Assembly (NCBI RefSeq): GCF_000024125.1
Contig: NC_013222.1
Location: 992,001-1,056,000 of the forward strand
DNA length: 64,000 bases
Source of the DNA: Robiginitalea biformata HTCC2501
Lineage (GTDB): Bacteria; Bacteroidota; Bacteroidia; Flavobacteriales; Flavobacteriaceae
Reading direction: 5' to 3'
The notes beneath the pieces are model-generated. The model was given only the letters and a program-made list of their open reading frames with translations, had not been told where the DNA came from and made no database searches. Positions 51,284-59,900 of the stretch are shown here, piece after piece (position 1 is the first letter of the stretch; each line of letters opens with the position of its first letter). Position numbers and translations under genes: made by a program.

Positions 51284-52444
51284 ATGAAAGACCTGGAAAT
51301 ATCCATTACCGGAATTGGATCGGTTTCAGCCCTTGGCCACGGGTCCGATTTGGGTTGGCCGGCCTACCGGGACCCGGGGCATTGCCTGGAACAGACGGAT
51401 TTCGGAGGACAAACCGCATGGTGCGGCCGGGTTCCGGAGACCTCCGGGACCGAGCTGGACCGGGTGGCCAATTCGCATCCTGCTTACGAAGGCCTGGATC
51501 GAAGTGTCCTGTTGGCCATCTTCGCCAGCCGGCTGGCAGTACAACGTGCGGGATGGGGGAATTCCGAGGCCTTCGGGGTAAACATCGGGTCTTCCCGCGG
51601 GGCAACTGGTTTATTCGAGAAATACCTGGAAACCTATACTCAAACGGGCCGGGTGCCCGCCCTGGCCTCCCCGGCCACCACCCTGGGGAATATCGCTTCC
51701 TGGGTGGCCCAGGACCTCCGGGCCGGCGGCCCGGAACTCTCGCACTCCATTACCTGTTCAACCGCCCTCCACGCCATCCTCAACGGGGTGGCCTGGCTGC
51801 GCTCCGGGATGTCCGGCCGATTCCTTTGCGGGGGCAGTGAAGCCCCGCTGACCGGGTTTACCCTGGCGCAAATGCGTGCGCTGAAAATATACAGCCGGGA
51901 AAACGGGGCGTATCCGTGCCGCGCGCTCGACCCGGAGAAACCCAATAGCAGTATGGTCCTGGGGGAGGGTGCCGGGTCGGTTTGCCTGGAGACCGGCAGG
52001 CCGGATACCACCCTGGCGGTAATACGCGGGGTTGGGTATGCCACCGAACCGCTGGAACACCCGGTTTCCCTGTCCGCGGATGCCGTATGCCTGCAGGATT
52101 CCATGCGACGCGCCCTGGGGACCACGGACCCCGGCGAGGTGGATGCCGTGGTTTTGCATGCCCCGGGCACCCGAAAAGGGGATCTGTCCGAACTGCAGGC
52201 GGTCCAGGCGGTTTTCGGAGGGAAACCCCCTGCGCTGACATCCAACAAATGGAAGATCGGGCATACGTTTGGGGCGTCCGGGATCCTGAGCCTGGAACTC
52301 GCGGTAGGGATGCTCAACCGGCAGGAATTTATCGGGGTGCCCTACCTTACCGATTCCCGGAAACCCGTCGAGTTGAGAAACGTCCTGGTGAATGCCGTGG
52401 GCTTTGGTGCCAATGCGGTAAGCCTGCTGATTAGCCGTCCCTGA
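51284..52444 (+). CDS. Beta-ketoacyl synthase (KAS I/II-like) in biotin operon
   Basis: The 386-residue protein is a thiolase-fold condensing enzyme with the KAS I/II catalytic Cys-His-His triad: Cys158 in SITCSTALHAI, His292 in VVLHAPGTRKGD and His327 in KWKIGHTFGASG, at nearly the same spacing as FabF. The FabF-like opening ISITGIGSVSALGHG and GEGAGSVCLE are also present. The N-terminal half is diverged and shorter than FabF (about 410 residues). It is flanked by bioA (5 nt) and bioB (94 nt), so it probably makes or elongates the acyl precursor for BioF. No bioC, bioH or fabD lies nearby. Housekeeping FabF is presumably encoded elsewhere. Confidence 0.88.
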   Translation: MKDLEISITGIGSVSALGHGSDLGWPAYRDPGHCLEQTDFGGQTAWCGRVPETSGTELDRVANSHPAYEGLDRSVLLAIFASRLAVQRAGWGNSEAFGVNIGSSRGATGLFEKYLETYTQTGRVPALASPATTLGNIASWVAQDLRAGGPELSHSITCSTALHAILNGVAWLRSGMSGRFLCGGSEAPLTGFTLAQMRALKIYSRENGAYPCRALDPEKPNSSMVLGEGAGSVCLETGRPDTTLAVIRGVGYATEPLEHPVSLSADAVCLQDSMRRALGTTDPGEVDAVVLHAPGTRKGDLSELQAVQAVFGGKPPALTSNKWKIGHTFGASGILSLELAVGMLNRQEFIGVPYLTDSRKPVELRNVLVNAVGFGANAVSLLISRP

Positions 52445-52538
52445 TTGCCGGGTAAGCGATCCGGGGCCGTGGGGTGCCGAATTCGAATTGGAGGTTCGGC
52501 GGGGATCGCCTATTTTTATGCCATCAAGCAAAACAACT

Positions 52539-53627
52539 ATGAGCGCCATACGACACGACTGGACCCGCGAGGAAGTCCTGGAAATCTATAACCGACCCGT
52601 CATGGAGTTGCTCTACCAGGCAGCCGGGGTACACCGGCAACACCACGACCCAAACACCGTCCAGGTTTCCACCCTGCTATCCATCAAAACGGGCGGGTGC
52701 CCGGAAGATTGCGGATACTGTCCGCAGGCGGCCCGCTACCACACGGATATCGAGGGGAACGACCTGATGACCGTAAGCCAGGTGAAGGCGCAGGCGCTTC
52801 GGGCCAAGGCATCCGGGAGCTCCCGGGTTTGCATGGGGGCGGCCTGGAGGAACGTGAAGGACGGCCCGGAATTCGAAAGCGTCCTGGAAATGGTGCGTAC
52901 CATCAACAAACTGGACATGGAGGTTTGCTGTACGCTGGGCATGATAACCGAAAACCAGGCGCAGCGGCTGGCCGAGGCCGGCCTGTACGCCTATAACCAC
53001 AACCTGGATACTTCCGAGGACTACTACAAGGACGTGATTTCCACGCGTGCCTTCGAGGACCGCCTGGAAACCATCGGAAATGTGCGGAAGACCAATGTGA
53101 CCGTTTGCAGCGGGGGGATTATCGGCATGGGGGAAAGCCCGGAAGACCGGGCCGGGATGCTTGTAGCCCTCTCTACCCTGAGCCCCCAGCCGGAATCCGT
53201 GCCCATCAATGCCCTGGTAGCCGTACCCGGAACGCCTATGGAGGATATGGAGCCGGTGTCCATCTGGGAAATGGTGCGAATGGTGGCTACCACGCGCATC
53301 GTCATGCCGGAGACCCAGGTCCGCCTGTCGGCCGGCCGCACCCAGATGAGCCAGGAAGGCCAGGCGCTGTGTTTTTTCGCCGGGGCCAACAGTATCTTTG
53401 CCGGCGACAAATTGCTGACCACCCCGAACCCGGATGTGGCCGAGGATATGGAACTCTTCCGGCAGCTGGGACTGCAGCCCCAGAAGCCCTTTGTCAAAAA
53501 AGCGCAGCCCCAAACCGTTGAGGCAGCCGAATCCCAGCTCACCCCTTTAGGCGAGAAACCCCGGTGGAGTCGGCCCGGCCATGCCATCCCGCGGAATGAA
53601 GCGGCCCGATCGGCCGGGAAATCCTGA
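52539..53627 (+). CDS. bioB: Biotin synthase
   Basis: BioB is the radical SAM enzyme that inserts sulfur into dethiobiotin. The 362-residue protein has the cluster-binding Cys54, Cys58 and Cys61 (GGCPEDCGYCPQAARYHT), followed by RVCMGAAWRNVKDG, YNHNLDTSEDYY, CSGGIIGMGES and GRTQMSQEGQALCFFAGANSIFAGDKLLTTPNPD. The start at 52539 is preferred; an in-frame ATG at 52518 falls inside a -7-like TATTTTTA. The C-terminal 40 residues are a poorly conserved, low-complexity tail. Confidence 0.97.
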   Translation: MSAIRHDWTREEVLEIYNRPVMELLYQAAGVHRQHHDPNTVQVSTLLSIKTGGCPEDCGYCPQAARYHTDIEGNDLMTVSQVKAQALRAKASGSSRVCMGAAWRNVKDGPEFESVLEMVRTINKLDMEVCCTLGMITENQAQRLAEAGLYAYNHNLDTSEDYYKDVISTRAFEDRLETIGNVRKTNVTVCSGGIIGMGESPEDRAGMLVALSTLSPQPESVPINALVAVPGTPMEDMEPVSIWEMVRMVATTRIVMPETQVRLSAGRTQMSQEGQALCFFAGANSIFAGDKLLTTPNPDVAEDMELFRQLGLQPQKPFVKKAQPQTVEAAESQLTPLGEKPRWSRPGHAIPRNEAARSAGKS

Positions 53628-53662
53628 GGATTTGTAACTTTATTGGTTAAAATGCGAGAAAG

Positions 53663-54526
53663 GTGTACCTGAAGGACGTACAGCGTGTTGCTTCCATCTC
53701 CAGGGAAGCATTCCTCAGTGATTTTTTCAAAACCCAGACCCCGGTGGTGATTGAGAAGGCCATTGAAGGTTGGCCCGCCTATAAGAAATGGAACCTCGAC
53801 TATATCCGGGAAGTCGCCGGCGACTGCATCGTACCCCTTTACGACGATCGGCCGGTAGACTACCGGGACGGCTTCAATGAGCCCCACGCCAGTATGCGGA
53901 TGGCCGATTACATCGACCTGCTCCGGAGCGAACCCACCCGATACCGCATCTTTCTATGGAATATCCTCAAGGAAGTCCCCCAATTGCAGGAGGATTTCGA
54001 TTACCCCGACTTTGGCCTGCGGCTGATGAAAAGTTTGCCCATGTTGTTTTTCGGGGGGCGGGATTCCTATACGTTTATGCACTACGACATCGACCTGGCG
54101 AATATCTTCCACTTCCATTTCGAAGGACGGAAGGAATGCATCCTGTTTTCACAGACCGAGAATAAATACCTCTACAAGGTACCCCATTCGCTCATCACGC
54201 ACGAACGCATCGATTTCTCGGCCCCGGATTTAACCCAATGGCCGGCTTTGAGGTATGTCAGCGGCTTCCGGGCCGAGCTCGCCCATGGGGAAGTCCTGTA
54301 CATCCCCGAGGGATTCTGGCACTATATGCGCTATATCACCCCCGGGTTTTCGATGAGCCTGCGGGCCATTGCCCGGAACCCGAAGAACCTGAGCAAAGCC
54401 CTGTACAACATCTTTATCATGCGGCATTACGACAACGTCATGCGGCGGATCCGGGGTCAGCAGTGGATCGACCTGAAAAACGAAAAGGCCATCACCCGCA
54501 CCCACAAGCACCTGGAGGGGCGATAG
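53663..54526 (+). CDS. Cupin-like (JmjC-type) protein
   Basis: The 287-residue protein belongs to the cupin_8/JmjC-type Fe(II)/2-oxoglutarate dioxygenase fold. The opening FLSDFFKTQTPVVIEKAIEGWPAYKKWNLDYI is typical. Metal ligands are visible as His and Asp in FMHYDIDLANIFH and a distal His in YIPEGFWHYMRYI. Members hydroxylate proteins or small molecules; substrate unknown. Translation most likely starts at GTG 53663, because the only nearby ATG (53652) is out of frame and soon terminated. It lies 35 nt after bioB and may be co-transcribed, but no link to biotin is known. Confidence 0.88.
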   Translation: MYLKDVQRVASISREAFLSDFFKTQTPVVIEKAIEGWPAYKKWNLDYIREVAGDCIVPLYDDRPVDYRDGFNEPHASMRMADYIDLLRSEPTRYRIFLWNILKEVPQLQEDFDYPDFGLRLMKSLPMLFFGGRDSYTFMHYDIDLANIFHFHFEGRKECILFSQTENKYLYKVPHSLITHERIDFSAPDLTQWPALRYVSGFRAELAHGEVLYIPEGFWHYMRYITPGFSMSLRAIARNPKNLSKALYNIFIMRHYDNVMRRIRGQQWIDLKNEKAITRTHKHLEGR

Positions 54527-54542
54527 CCTGCAGGCAGCCGCT

Positions 54543-54560
54543 CCCCATACCGGTACGGGG
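54543..54560. terminator. GC-rich inverted repeat between convergent genes
   Basis: CCCC-a-TACCGGTA-c-GGGG is a near-perfect 18-bp palindrome midway between the convergent cupin-like gene and recX. It has no T run; it may act as a bidirectional transcription block. Confidence 0.3.
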
Positions 54561-54608
54561 AAGGTCGAACAACCCGGTTGCCACCGTATCGGGACCCGGG
54601 TCTGAGAA

Positions 54609-55094
54609 TCAATCCGGGAACTCCAGGCCCCCGAGGTATTCGTAGATTCTTTCGTTTTCCCAGCCCCGGTAATACAGGTAACTGTGCAGCTTCTGCCTGA
54701 TTTCCGCGGCCGGCTTTCCGCGAAGGGATTCACGCCGTTTATCCGCGAGTTTTTCGAACTGCTCCCGGTACGCCTCTTCGGGGATAGACCCGAGGGCCTT
54801 GCGCACCAGGTAATCGGAGATGCCCCGCATCCTGAGTTCCCGCCCGATCCGGTTGCGCCCCCAGGACTTCTGCCGGAATTTCCCGCGGGCGAATTCCAGG
54901 GCAAAGCGCTCCTCGTTCAGAAAATTCCCCTCGATCAGGTGGACGACGATCTGGTCGATCGCCTCGGGGATCATCCGCATGCCCTGCAGTTTTCGGACCA
55001 CCTCCTGGTGGCACCGCTCCTGGTAGGCACAATAGCGTTCCATACGCCGGGTGGCATCTTCGACCGTGTAGTTTTTCCTTCCGAATGGTGCCAT
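54609..55094 (-). CDS. recX: Regulatory protein RecX
   Basis: RecX binds RecA filaments and limits recombination. The 161-residue protein has three RecX-type triple-helix repeats, seen as EDATRRMERYCAYQERCHQEVVRKLQ, VVHLIEGNFLNEERFALEFARGKFRQKSWGRNRI and LRMRGISDYLVRKALGSI. The start at 55094 (MAPFGRKNYTVEDA) is chosen because the upstream in-frame extension lies within the glycosidase gene. It begins 2 nt after that gene's stop codon, so the two are translationally linked although their functions appear unrelated. Confidence 0.93.
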   Translation of the reverse strand: MAPFGRKNYTVEDATRRMERYCAYQERCHQEVVRKLQGMRMIPEAIDQIVVHLIEGNFLNEERFALEFARGKFRQKSWGRNRIGRELRMRGISDYLVRKALGSIPEEAYREQFEKLADKRRESLRGKPAAEIRQKLHSYLYYRGWENERIYEYLGGLEFPD

Positions 55095-55096
55095 GT

Positions 55097-57511
55097 TCAG
55101 TTCCGGGGATAGGTGATGGTTAATTCCCTGTCCGAACCCCGTACAACGGCCGTGCCGTCCGGGTTGGGGAGAAGTTGCCCCCCTTCGGTCCGGGCCCGCC
55201 GGGCTTGTTGCACATCCAGAGGGATTTCCAGGTCCCAATCGCCCTTCTGAACCACCCGGAGGGTTATCGTCTGCCTTTCGTCTTCTTCGTAGTAGACCGA
55301 AAGCGTGTTCCCGCCGATGGATACATTTTCCAGGGAGGCAACATCCCAGTCCTCAGGCATCAGGGGGTCGATCCGGATCAACCGGTCCGACGCCCGGGGG
55401 GAGATACCGAAAAACTGCTCCACGATGGGCACGGCAAAGGCATAGATATTCCACGCCTGTGCAATCATCCCGTAATCCGGAGATACTTCATACATACTGC
55501 CTGGCAGAGCATAGCTGAAACTGCGCGTCATCCTCCTGAGGTAATCGAGCGCCTGGTCCGGGCGGCCATAATTGTTCTCGGCTACGGCCTGAACCCCCGT
55601 AGGGAGCGTCATGACCGCCCCGGTATAGGAAAAGGCCGAACTGCCCTTGAACGAGCCGCTATCGCTCCCTGCAGATTCATCCCGGTCGATCCCCGTGACA
55701 AAAACGCCGAAGGGATTTGTGAATTTGCGGGCGGTTTCGAGCGCGGTGTAGGCCTTGGCCGAATCCGCAATCCCCATTTCCATGGGCGTATTCACCACCC
55801 AGTTATGGTGGAGTACAAAGGGCCGGACCCCCGGTTGCGGGTTACGCAGGAGCGCGTTGCGGGTCGTTTCCAACTCCGCAACAGCCCAGGGCTTGTCCAG
55901 GGTGTCTGCCCGGACAATGGCATCCTCGATGAGCCGTAATGCCTGCTGGTCCGTCCCGCGGAAGTCGGCAAAAGAGCCGTAGCGCTCCGACCAAAATTCC
56001 GAATTGATCCGGGCTTTCAGTTCGCTGGCCAGGGCAGCGTACTGGCGGGAAAGATCTTCTTCTCCGAGTTCGGCTGCAATCCGGGAAGCATGGTCAAACC
56101 CGGCCTGCGTATAGGAGGCCACATCGATCATTTCGCTATCCAGCCCATGGATTTCCATCATCCCGAAACCGTCGGGGAAACCATTGCCATCCCCGTCGTT
56201 TTCCCGCATCAGCCAGTCCAGGCCGTCCCGGATAGTCTGGAAATACCGCCTGAGGAAATCCCGGTCGCCGCTCCATCGGTAAATATGCCAGATCAGGGAG
56301 GCGAACTGGGGCGTTTCATTGATGTTTCCCGAGTTGAAAACAGCCCCGTTGGTGGACATCTCGTGGATGATGCGGCCGTTGCCGTTCACGGCCCGGGATA
56401 CGCTGTCGATCAGGCGGATGGTCTGGAAGACCACTTCTTGCTGGCCGACTGCCATATACCCCCTCAGGGCGTATTCGCTGTCCACCCCGAACCACCAGGG
56501 GTAATCGGGGATCCCGGCCGTAACCCCCGTACCGATCCCCGGTACCTCCTGGATCATCCAGTCCGAGTTGTACTTCAACCATTCAAAAGCCTGTTGGAGG
56601 GCGGTATCCGGGACGGTTAGTTTGCTGCGCCCGGCCAGTTCCGCATACCGGTCCCTTTTGCTTTCCAGCAGGGAGGACGCCTCTTCGAGAATGCTTTGCT
56701 GTACCTGCCTGGCCGCGGCCTCCGTCGATGTAGAACCCCCTACGGCCATTCGGATGCGCTCCGTTTCACCCGGCCGGATTTTCAGGGAAAACCGATACCC
56801 TGCTGCAATTCCTTCCCCGCGTTGAATCGAATCGCGGTTTGCAGGCAGGATGCCGTCAGGGGCCCGGTTGGGCCCGAAGGCGACATACCAGGGCGATTGG
56901 CCATCCCGTGCCGTCCACGCGTTGATGCCGGAGTCGTAATAGGCGGAATCCCGCCCATCGGCCATCCCGGTTCGTTCCCCGAGCCAGGTAGGGCGCAGGT
57001 CGGTTTGCCCCAGGAAGCTGAATTCCACTGTAAGGGCCTCCTCCCCGGTGTTCTCAAATTCATATTCCAGGGCCACGCCGGGCAGGTGGTCGGGGACAAA
57101 CTGCCAGCGGCTCATTCGGAGCGGCTGCCCGTCCCAGGACCAATGGTGGCTGTTGGCCATCGGGTAATTGACAAAGCGGGTGCTGTCGGCAGGCGGCAGG
57201 GGGTTGCCCCCAACCTCGATGGAGGTTTGGAAACCGTCCATCAGTTTGATGGGGTGCGCCCAGATACCCCCCATTTCCCCCGGGATATGCCAGCCGATTT
57301 CCGGGAAGCTCCCGTCCTGGTGCCCCACCATATAGGCGCGGTCGCCCGGGGTAACGTACGGACTCGCCAAATAGGCCGGTTTGCCGCTGATTGAGGGGCT
57401 CTCCCGAAGGAGTTCACTGAAGGACCCGACGTGGCCCGGAACCTCCGGGGAGCAGCCCAGCAGGAGCGCCAGGCTGGTGAGCGGAATGAATGCAAATTTC
57501 AGTGTGTTCAC
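55097..57511 (-). CDS. Six-hairpin glycosidase-like (glycogen-debranching-type) lipoprotein
   Basis: The 804-residue protein starts at GTG with a lipoprotein signal (FIPLTSLALLLGCSPE, Cys at residue 20). An N-terminal beta-rich domain (residues about 40-270) is followed by an (alpha/alpha)6 barrel: FEWLKYNSDWMIQEVPGIGTGVTAGIPDYPWWFGVDSEYALRG, WLMRENDGDGNGFPDGFGMMEI, FWSERYGSFADF, AQAWNIYAFAVPIVEQFFGI. This suits the MGH1/GH63-like or amylo-1,6-glucosidase group. It probably acts on oligosaccharides at the cell envelope. Acidic residues in the WWFGVDSEY and NDGDGNGFPDG segments are candidate catalytic sites. Substrate unknown. A TATTTTTA element at 57531-57538 (minus strand) may be its promoter. 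Confidence 0.88.
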   Translation of the reverse strand: MNTLKFAFIPLTSLALLLGCSPEVPGHVGSFSELLRESPSISGKPAYLASPYVTPGDRAYMVGHQDGSFPEIGWHIPGEMGGIWAHPIKLMDGFQTSIEVGGNPLPPADSTRFVNYPMANSHHWSWDGQPLRMSRWQFVPDHLPGVALEYEFENTGEEALTVEFSFLGQTDLRPTWLGERTGMADGRDSAYYDSGINAWTARDGQSPWYVAFGPNRAPDGILPANRDSIQRGEGIAAGYRFSLKIRPGETERIRMAVGGSTSTEAAARQVQQSILEEASSLLESKRDRYAELAGRSKLTVPDTALQQAFEWLKYNSDWMIQEVPGIGTGVTAGIPDYPWWFGVDSEYALRGYMAVGQQEVVFQTIRLIDSVSRAVNGNGRIIHEMSTNGAVFNSGNINETPQFASLIWHIYRWSGDRDFLRRYFQTIRDGLDWLMRENDGDGNGFPDGFGMMEIHGLDSEMIDVASYTQAGFDHASRIAAELGEEDLSRQYAALASELKARINSEFWSERYGSFADFRGTDQQALRLIEDAIVRADTLDKPWAVAELETTRNALLRNPQPGVRPFVLHHNWVVNTPMEMGIADSAKAYTALETARKFTNPFGVFVTGIDRDESAGSDSGSFKGSSAFSYTGAVMTLPTGVQAVAENNYGRPDQALDYLRRMTRSFSYALPGSMYEVSPDYGMIAQAWNIYAFAVPIVEQFFGISPRASDRLIRIDPLMPEDWDVASLENVSIGGNTLSVYYEEDERQTITLRVVQKGDWDLEIPLDVQQARRARTEGGQLLPNPDGTAVVRGSDRELTITYPRN

Positions 57512-57658
57512 GGCGGTGGGTTTTATCTAATAAAAATAGGCAATTCGCAAAATTCGCCCGGCAGGCCGAATGGGAATTGCAGTCCCGGCAACTTCTGCCT
57601 GCAGGGAGGTTACCCATTTATCGAGGCCCCGGTTTTTTCCCGGGTTTCCCGCCCGGAC

Positions 57659-57690
57659 AAAAAAAAACAGCCGCTGTTGGGCGGCTGTTT
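57659..57690 (-). terminator. Rho-independent terminator of the RNase G operon
   Basis: Read on the minus strand, AAACAGCCGCC-caac-AGCGGCTGTTT is followed by a run of T. It begins just 2 nt after the RNase G stop codon. Confidence 0.85.
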
Positions 57691-57692
57691 GT

Positions 57693-59264
57693 CTATGCTT
57701 CCTGGGCTTCCTGCAGGGGAGCCCCGTCTTTGTCGGTAAATCGGTACTCCAGGTAGGAATAGGCATCCCTTGGCTGGATCTTGATCCACTTTTTAAATTC
57801 CAGAAACCACTTGGACCGGATGGAAGGAAATCCTTTGGTCAGATAGGCTGCTATAAAGGGGTGGGCATTCAGCGTGATTGCCTTTTCCCTGCCTTCGCCT
57901 TTCATGATGCGCTCCAGTTCGTCGCTGATCTTCTCGATCAGCACAATGGGCGCCTCCACTTCCTGTCCGTTGCCGCTGGGGTCCACCTCGGTGGTCTTGA
58001 TGTTGACCTCCGGCCGGACTCGTTGGCGGGTAATCTGGACCAACCCAAATTTGCTGGGTGGCAGAATCTTGTGCTTGGCACGGTCGTCCTTCATTTCATC
58101 CCGCAGGTGGTTGTACAGTTTTTTGCGGTGGTCCGGGCGGACCATGTCGATGAAGTCGATCACAATGATCCCCCCCATATCGCGCAGCCGGAGCTGGCGG
58201 GCCACTTCCGCGGCCGCGATGAGGTTGACTTCAAGGGCAGTATCTTCCTGATTTTTCGCTTTGGTGGAGCGGTTGCCGCTGTTCACGTCAATGACGTGCA
58301 GGGCTTCCGTATGCTCGATGACCAGGTAGGCCCCCTTGCTCATGGACGCGGTGCGTCCGAAAGAGGTCTTTATCTGGCGCTCTATTCCGAATTTCTCGAA
58401 TATAGGCACGTTGGAAGAGTACAACTTTACGATGGATTCTTTGTCAGGGGCGATTTCGTGCACGTAATCCTTGATCTGATTGAAAAGCGTTTCATCATCT
58501 ACATGGATCCCGCTGAAGCTGTCGTTAAAGACATCCCGCAGGATCGATGAGGCCCGGTTGAGTTCCACCAGCACCTTGGACGGTGTAGACGCCCGATTGA
58601 TTTTCTTGCACATCGATATCCATTTGGACATCAGATTCTCGAGATCCTTGTCCAGCTCCGCGACTTTTTTGCCTTCCGCAACGGTCCGGATGATGACGCC
58701 AAACCCCTTGGGCTTGATGCTCTTCACGAGCCTTTTTAGGCGGTCTTTTTCCTCCTTGCTGCCAATCTTCTGGGACACGGAAACCCGGTCCGAAAAGGGA
58801 ACCAAAATCAGGTACCGTCCAGCTATGGAAAGTTCAGAGCTGATACGGGGACCCTTGGTAGAGATAGGCTCCTTGACGATTTGGACCAGCATGGTCTGAT
58901 TCGGCTTGACTACATCTTTGATGCTGCCGTTCTTGTCGATATCTTTTTCGAATGAAAAGTTCTTAAGGGAAAAGTCTTTCAACCTGCCGGATCGGGCCAA
59001 CTTCAGGAATTTCAGCATACTCTTTAGCTGAGGCCCCAGGTCGTGGTAGTGAAGGAATGCATCCTTCTCATACCCTACGTTTACAAAGGCTGCATTGAGC
59101 CCGGTAACCGGTTTCCGGATTTTGGCGAGCATGATGTCGCCCACGTTGAATTTATGATCGTCTTCGTCTTTGTGAAGCTCGATGAGTTTCCCATTCTTAA
59201 GCAAGGCAAAATCGACGGAATTGGAATTGGATCTTACGATTAATTCTCTGTTCACCTGATTCAT
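57693..59264 (-). CDS. rng: Ribonuclease E/G family endoribonuclease
   Basis: RNase G/E cuts single-stranded RNA in 16S rRNA maturation and mRNA turnover. The 523-residue protein has the N-terminal S1 domain (VGDIMLAKIRKPVTGLNAAFVNVGYEKDAFLHYHDL), the 5'-sensor region (GVIIRTVAEGK), the catalytic DNase I-like core (ALHVIDVNSGN, GGIIVIDFIDM with its metal-binding Asp pair) and the FGLVQITRQRVRPE segment. It lacks the long C-terminal scaffold of RNase E, so it is the RNase G-like form. It is the last gene of an HU - small basic protein - rng series. Confidence 0.96.
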   Translation of the reverse strand: MNQVNRELIVRSNSNSVDFALLKNGKLIELHKDEDDHKFNVGDIMLAKIRKPVTGLNAAFVNVGYEKDAFLHYHDLGPQLKSMLKFLKLARSGRLKDFSLKNFSFEKDIDKNGSIKDVVKPNQTMLVQIVKEPISTKGPRISSELSIAGRYLILVPFSDRVSVSQKIGSKEEKDRLKRLVKSIKPKGFGVIIRTVAEGKKVAELDKDLENLMSKWISMCKKINRASTPSKVLVELNRASSILRDVFNDSFSGIHVDDETLFNQIKDYVHEIAPDKESIVKLYSSNVPIFEKFGIERQIKTSFGRTASMSKGAYLVIEHTEALHVIDVNSGNRSTKAKNQEDTALEVNLIAAAEVARQLRLRDMGGIIVIDFIDMVRPDHRKKLYNHLRDEMKDDRAKHKILPPSKFGLVQITRQRVRPEVNIKTTEVDPSGNGQEVEAPIVLIEKISDELERIMKGEGREKAITLNAHPFIAAYLTKGFPSIRSKWFLEFKKWIKIQPRDAYSYLEYRFTDKDGAPLQEAQEA

Positions 59265-59383
59265 TTTTTTTCCCCGTTCCTTCTAGGGAACAGGAAAGAT
59301 TAAACAATACTAATTGCAGGTTATATCGTAAACCCGTCGAAATCCCGATAGGAATTTCTATGTCAAAGAACGTATCAAAACTG

Positions 59384-59410
59384 AAAAAGTAGTACTGAGA
59401 CTACTTTTTC
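59384..59410 (-). terminator. Hairpin at the 3' end of the small basic gene
   Basis: AAAAAGTAG (59384-59392) and CTACTTTTT (59401-59409) form a perfect 9-bp stem whose right arm contains the stop codon of the 29-residue gene on the minus strand. It resembles an intrinsic terminator or an attenuator before rng. Confidence 0.6.
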
Positions 59411-59490
59411 TTATGGCGGTTAGCTCTCCTGCGCTTTTTACGCTTGTGGGTTGCTACCTTATGTCTTTTTCTTTTTTTACCACTCGGCAT
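59401..59490 (-). CDS. 29-residue highly basic protein, probably ribosome-associated
   Basis: A 29-codon frame encodes MPSGKKRKRHKVATHK followed by RKKRRRANRHKKK. Nineteen of 29 residues are Lys, Arg or His, with no acidic residue. The frame has ATG start and TAG stop, ends in a hairpin, and lies between HU and rng on the same strand. I recall near-identical short proteins at this position in other Bacteroidota, but cannot check. The composition resembles small ribosomal proteins such as bTHX or the recently described Bacteroidota-specific ribosomal proteins. It is too short for standard gene finding and easily missed. Confidence 0.75.
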   Translation of the reverse strand: MPSGKKRKRHKVATHKRKKRRRANRHKKK

Positions 59491-59509
59491 AGCTACTTCT
59501 TAACGATTT

Positions 59510-59800
59510 TTATTTAACCTGCACGTTGCTCTTAACGCCTTCGACAAACACTTTTGCCGGTTTGAACGCCGGAATGTTGTGCGCAGGAATCTTGATGGTT
59601 GTATTTTTGGAGATATTCCGTCCGGTTTTTTCGGCCCGGGTCTTGATGATGAAACTTCCGAATCCTCTCAGATATACATTGTCTCCATTCTCCAGAGAAG
59701 ATTTTACCGCCTCCATGAATTTTTCAACGGTTGCTTGTACATCTCCTTTTTCCATTCCCAGTTCCTCTGAGATTATTGATACGATATCCGCTTTGGTCAT
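59510..59800 (-). CDS. hup: HU/IHF-family DNA-binding protein
   Basis: The 96-residue nucleoid protein shows the HU fold: MTKADIVSIISEELGMEKGDVQATVEKFMEAVKSSLENGDNVYLRGFGSF, followed by the DNA-binding arm with the family pattern GRNISKNTTIKIPAHNIPAFKPAKVF. It bends DNA and compacts the chromosome. The small basic gene follows 19 nt downstream on the same strand. Confidence 0.96.
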   Translation of the reverse strand: MTKADIVSIISEELGMEKGDVQATVEKFMEAVKSSLENGDNVYLRGFGSFIIKTRAEKTGRNISKNTTIKIPAHNIPAFKPAKVFVEGVKSNVQVK

Positions 59801-59833
59801 TTTGAAATAATTAACTGTAGGTTTTCAGGGTTG

Positions 59834-59841
59834 CAAATATA
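59834..59841 (-). promoter_or_regulatory. -7 promoter element of the HU gene
   Basis: On the minus strand TATATTTG matches TAnnTTTG and ends 33 nt before the HU start. The surrounding DNA is strongly AT-rich. On the plus strand a 12-bp palindrome TTAAGTACTTAA (59878-59889) lies between this promoter and mutY. Confidence 0.6.
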
Positions 59842-59900
59842 TAAATATTATTGAATCTTTCGGCCAAGGAATATTTTTTAAGTACTTAATTCAGATACGC

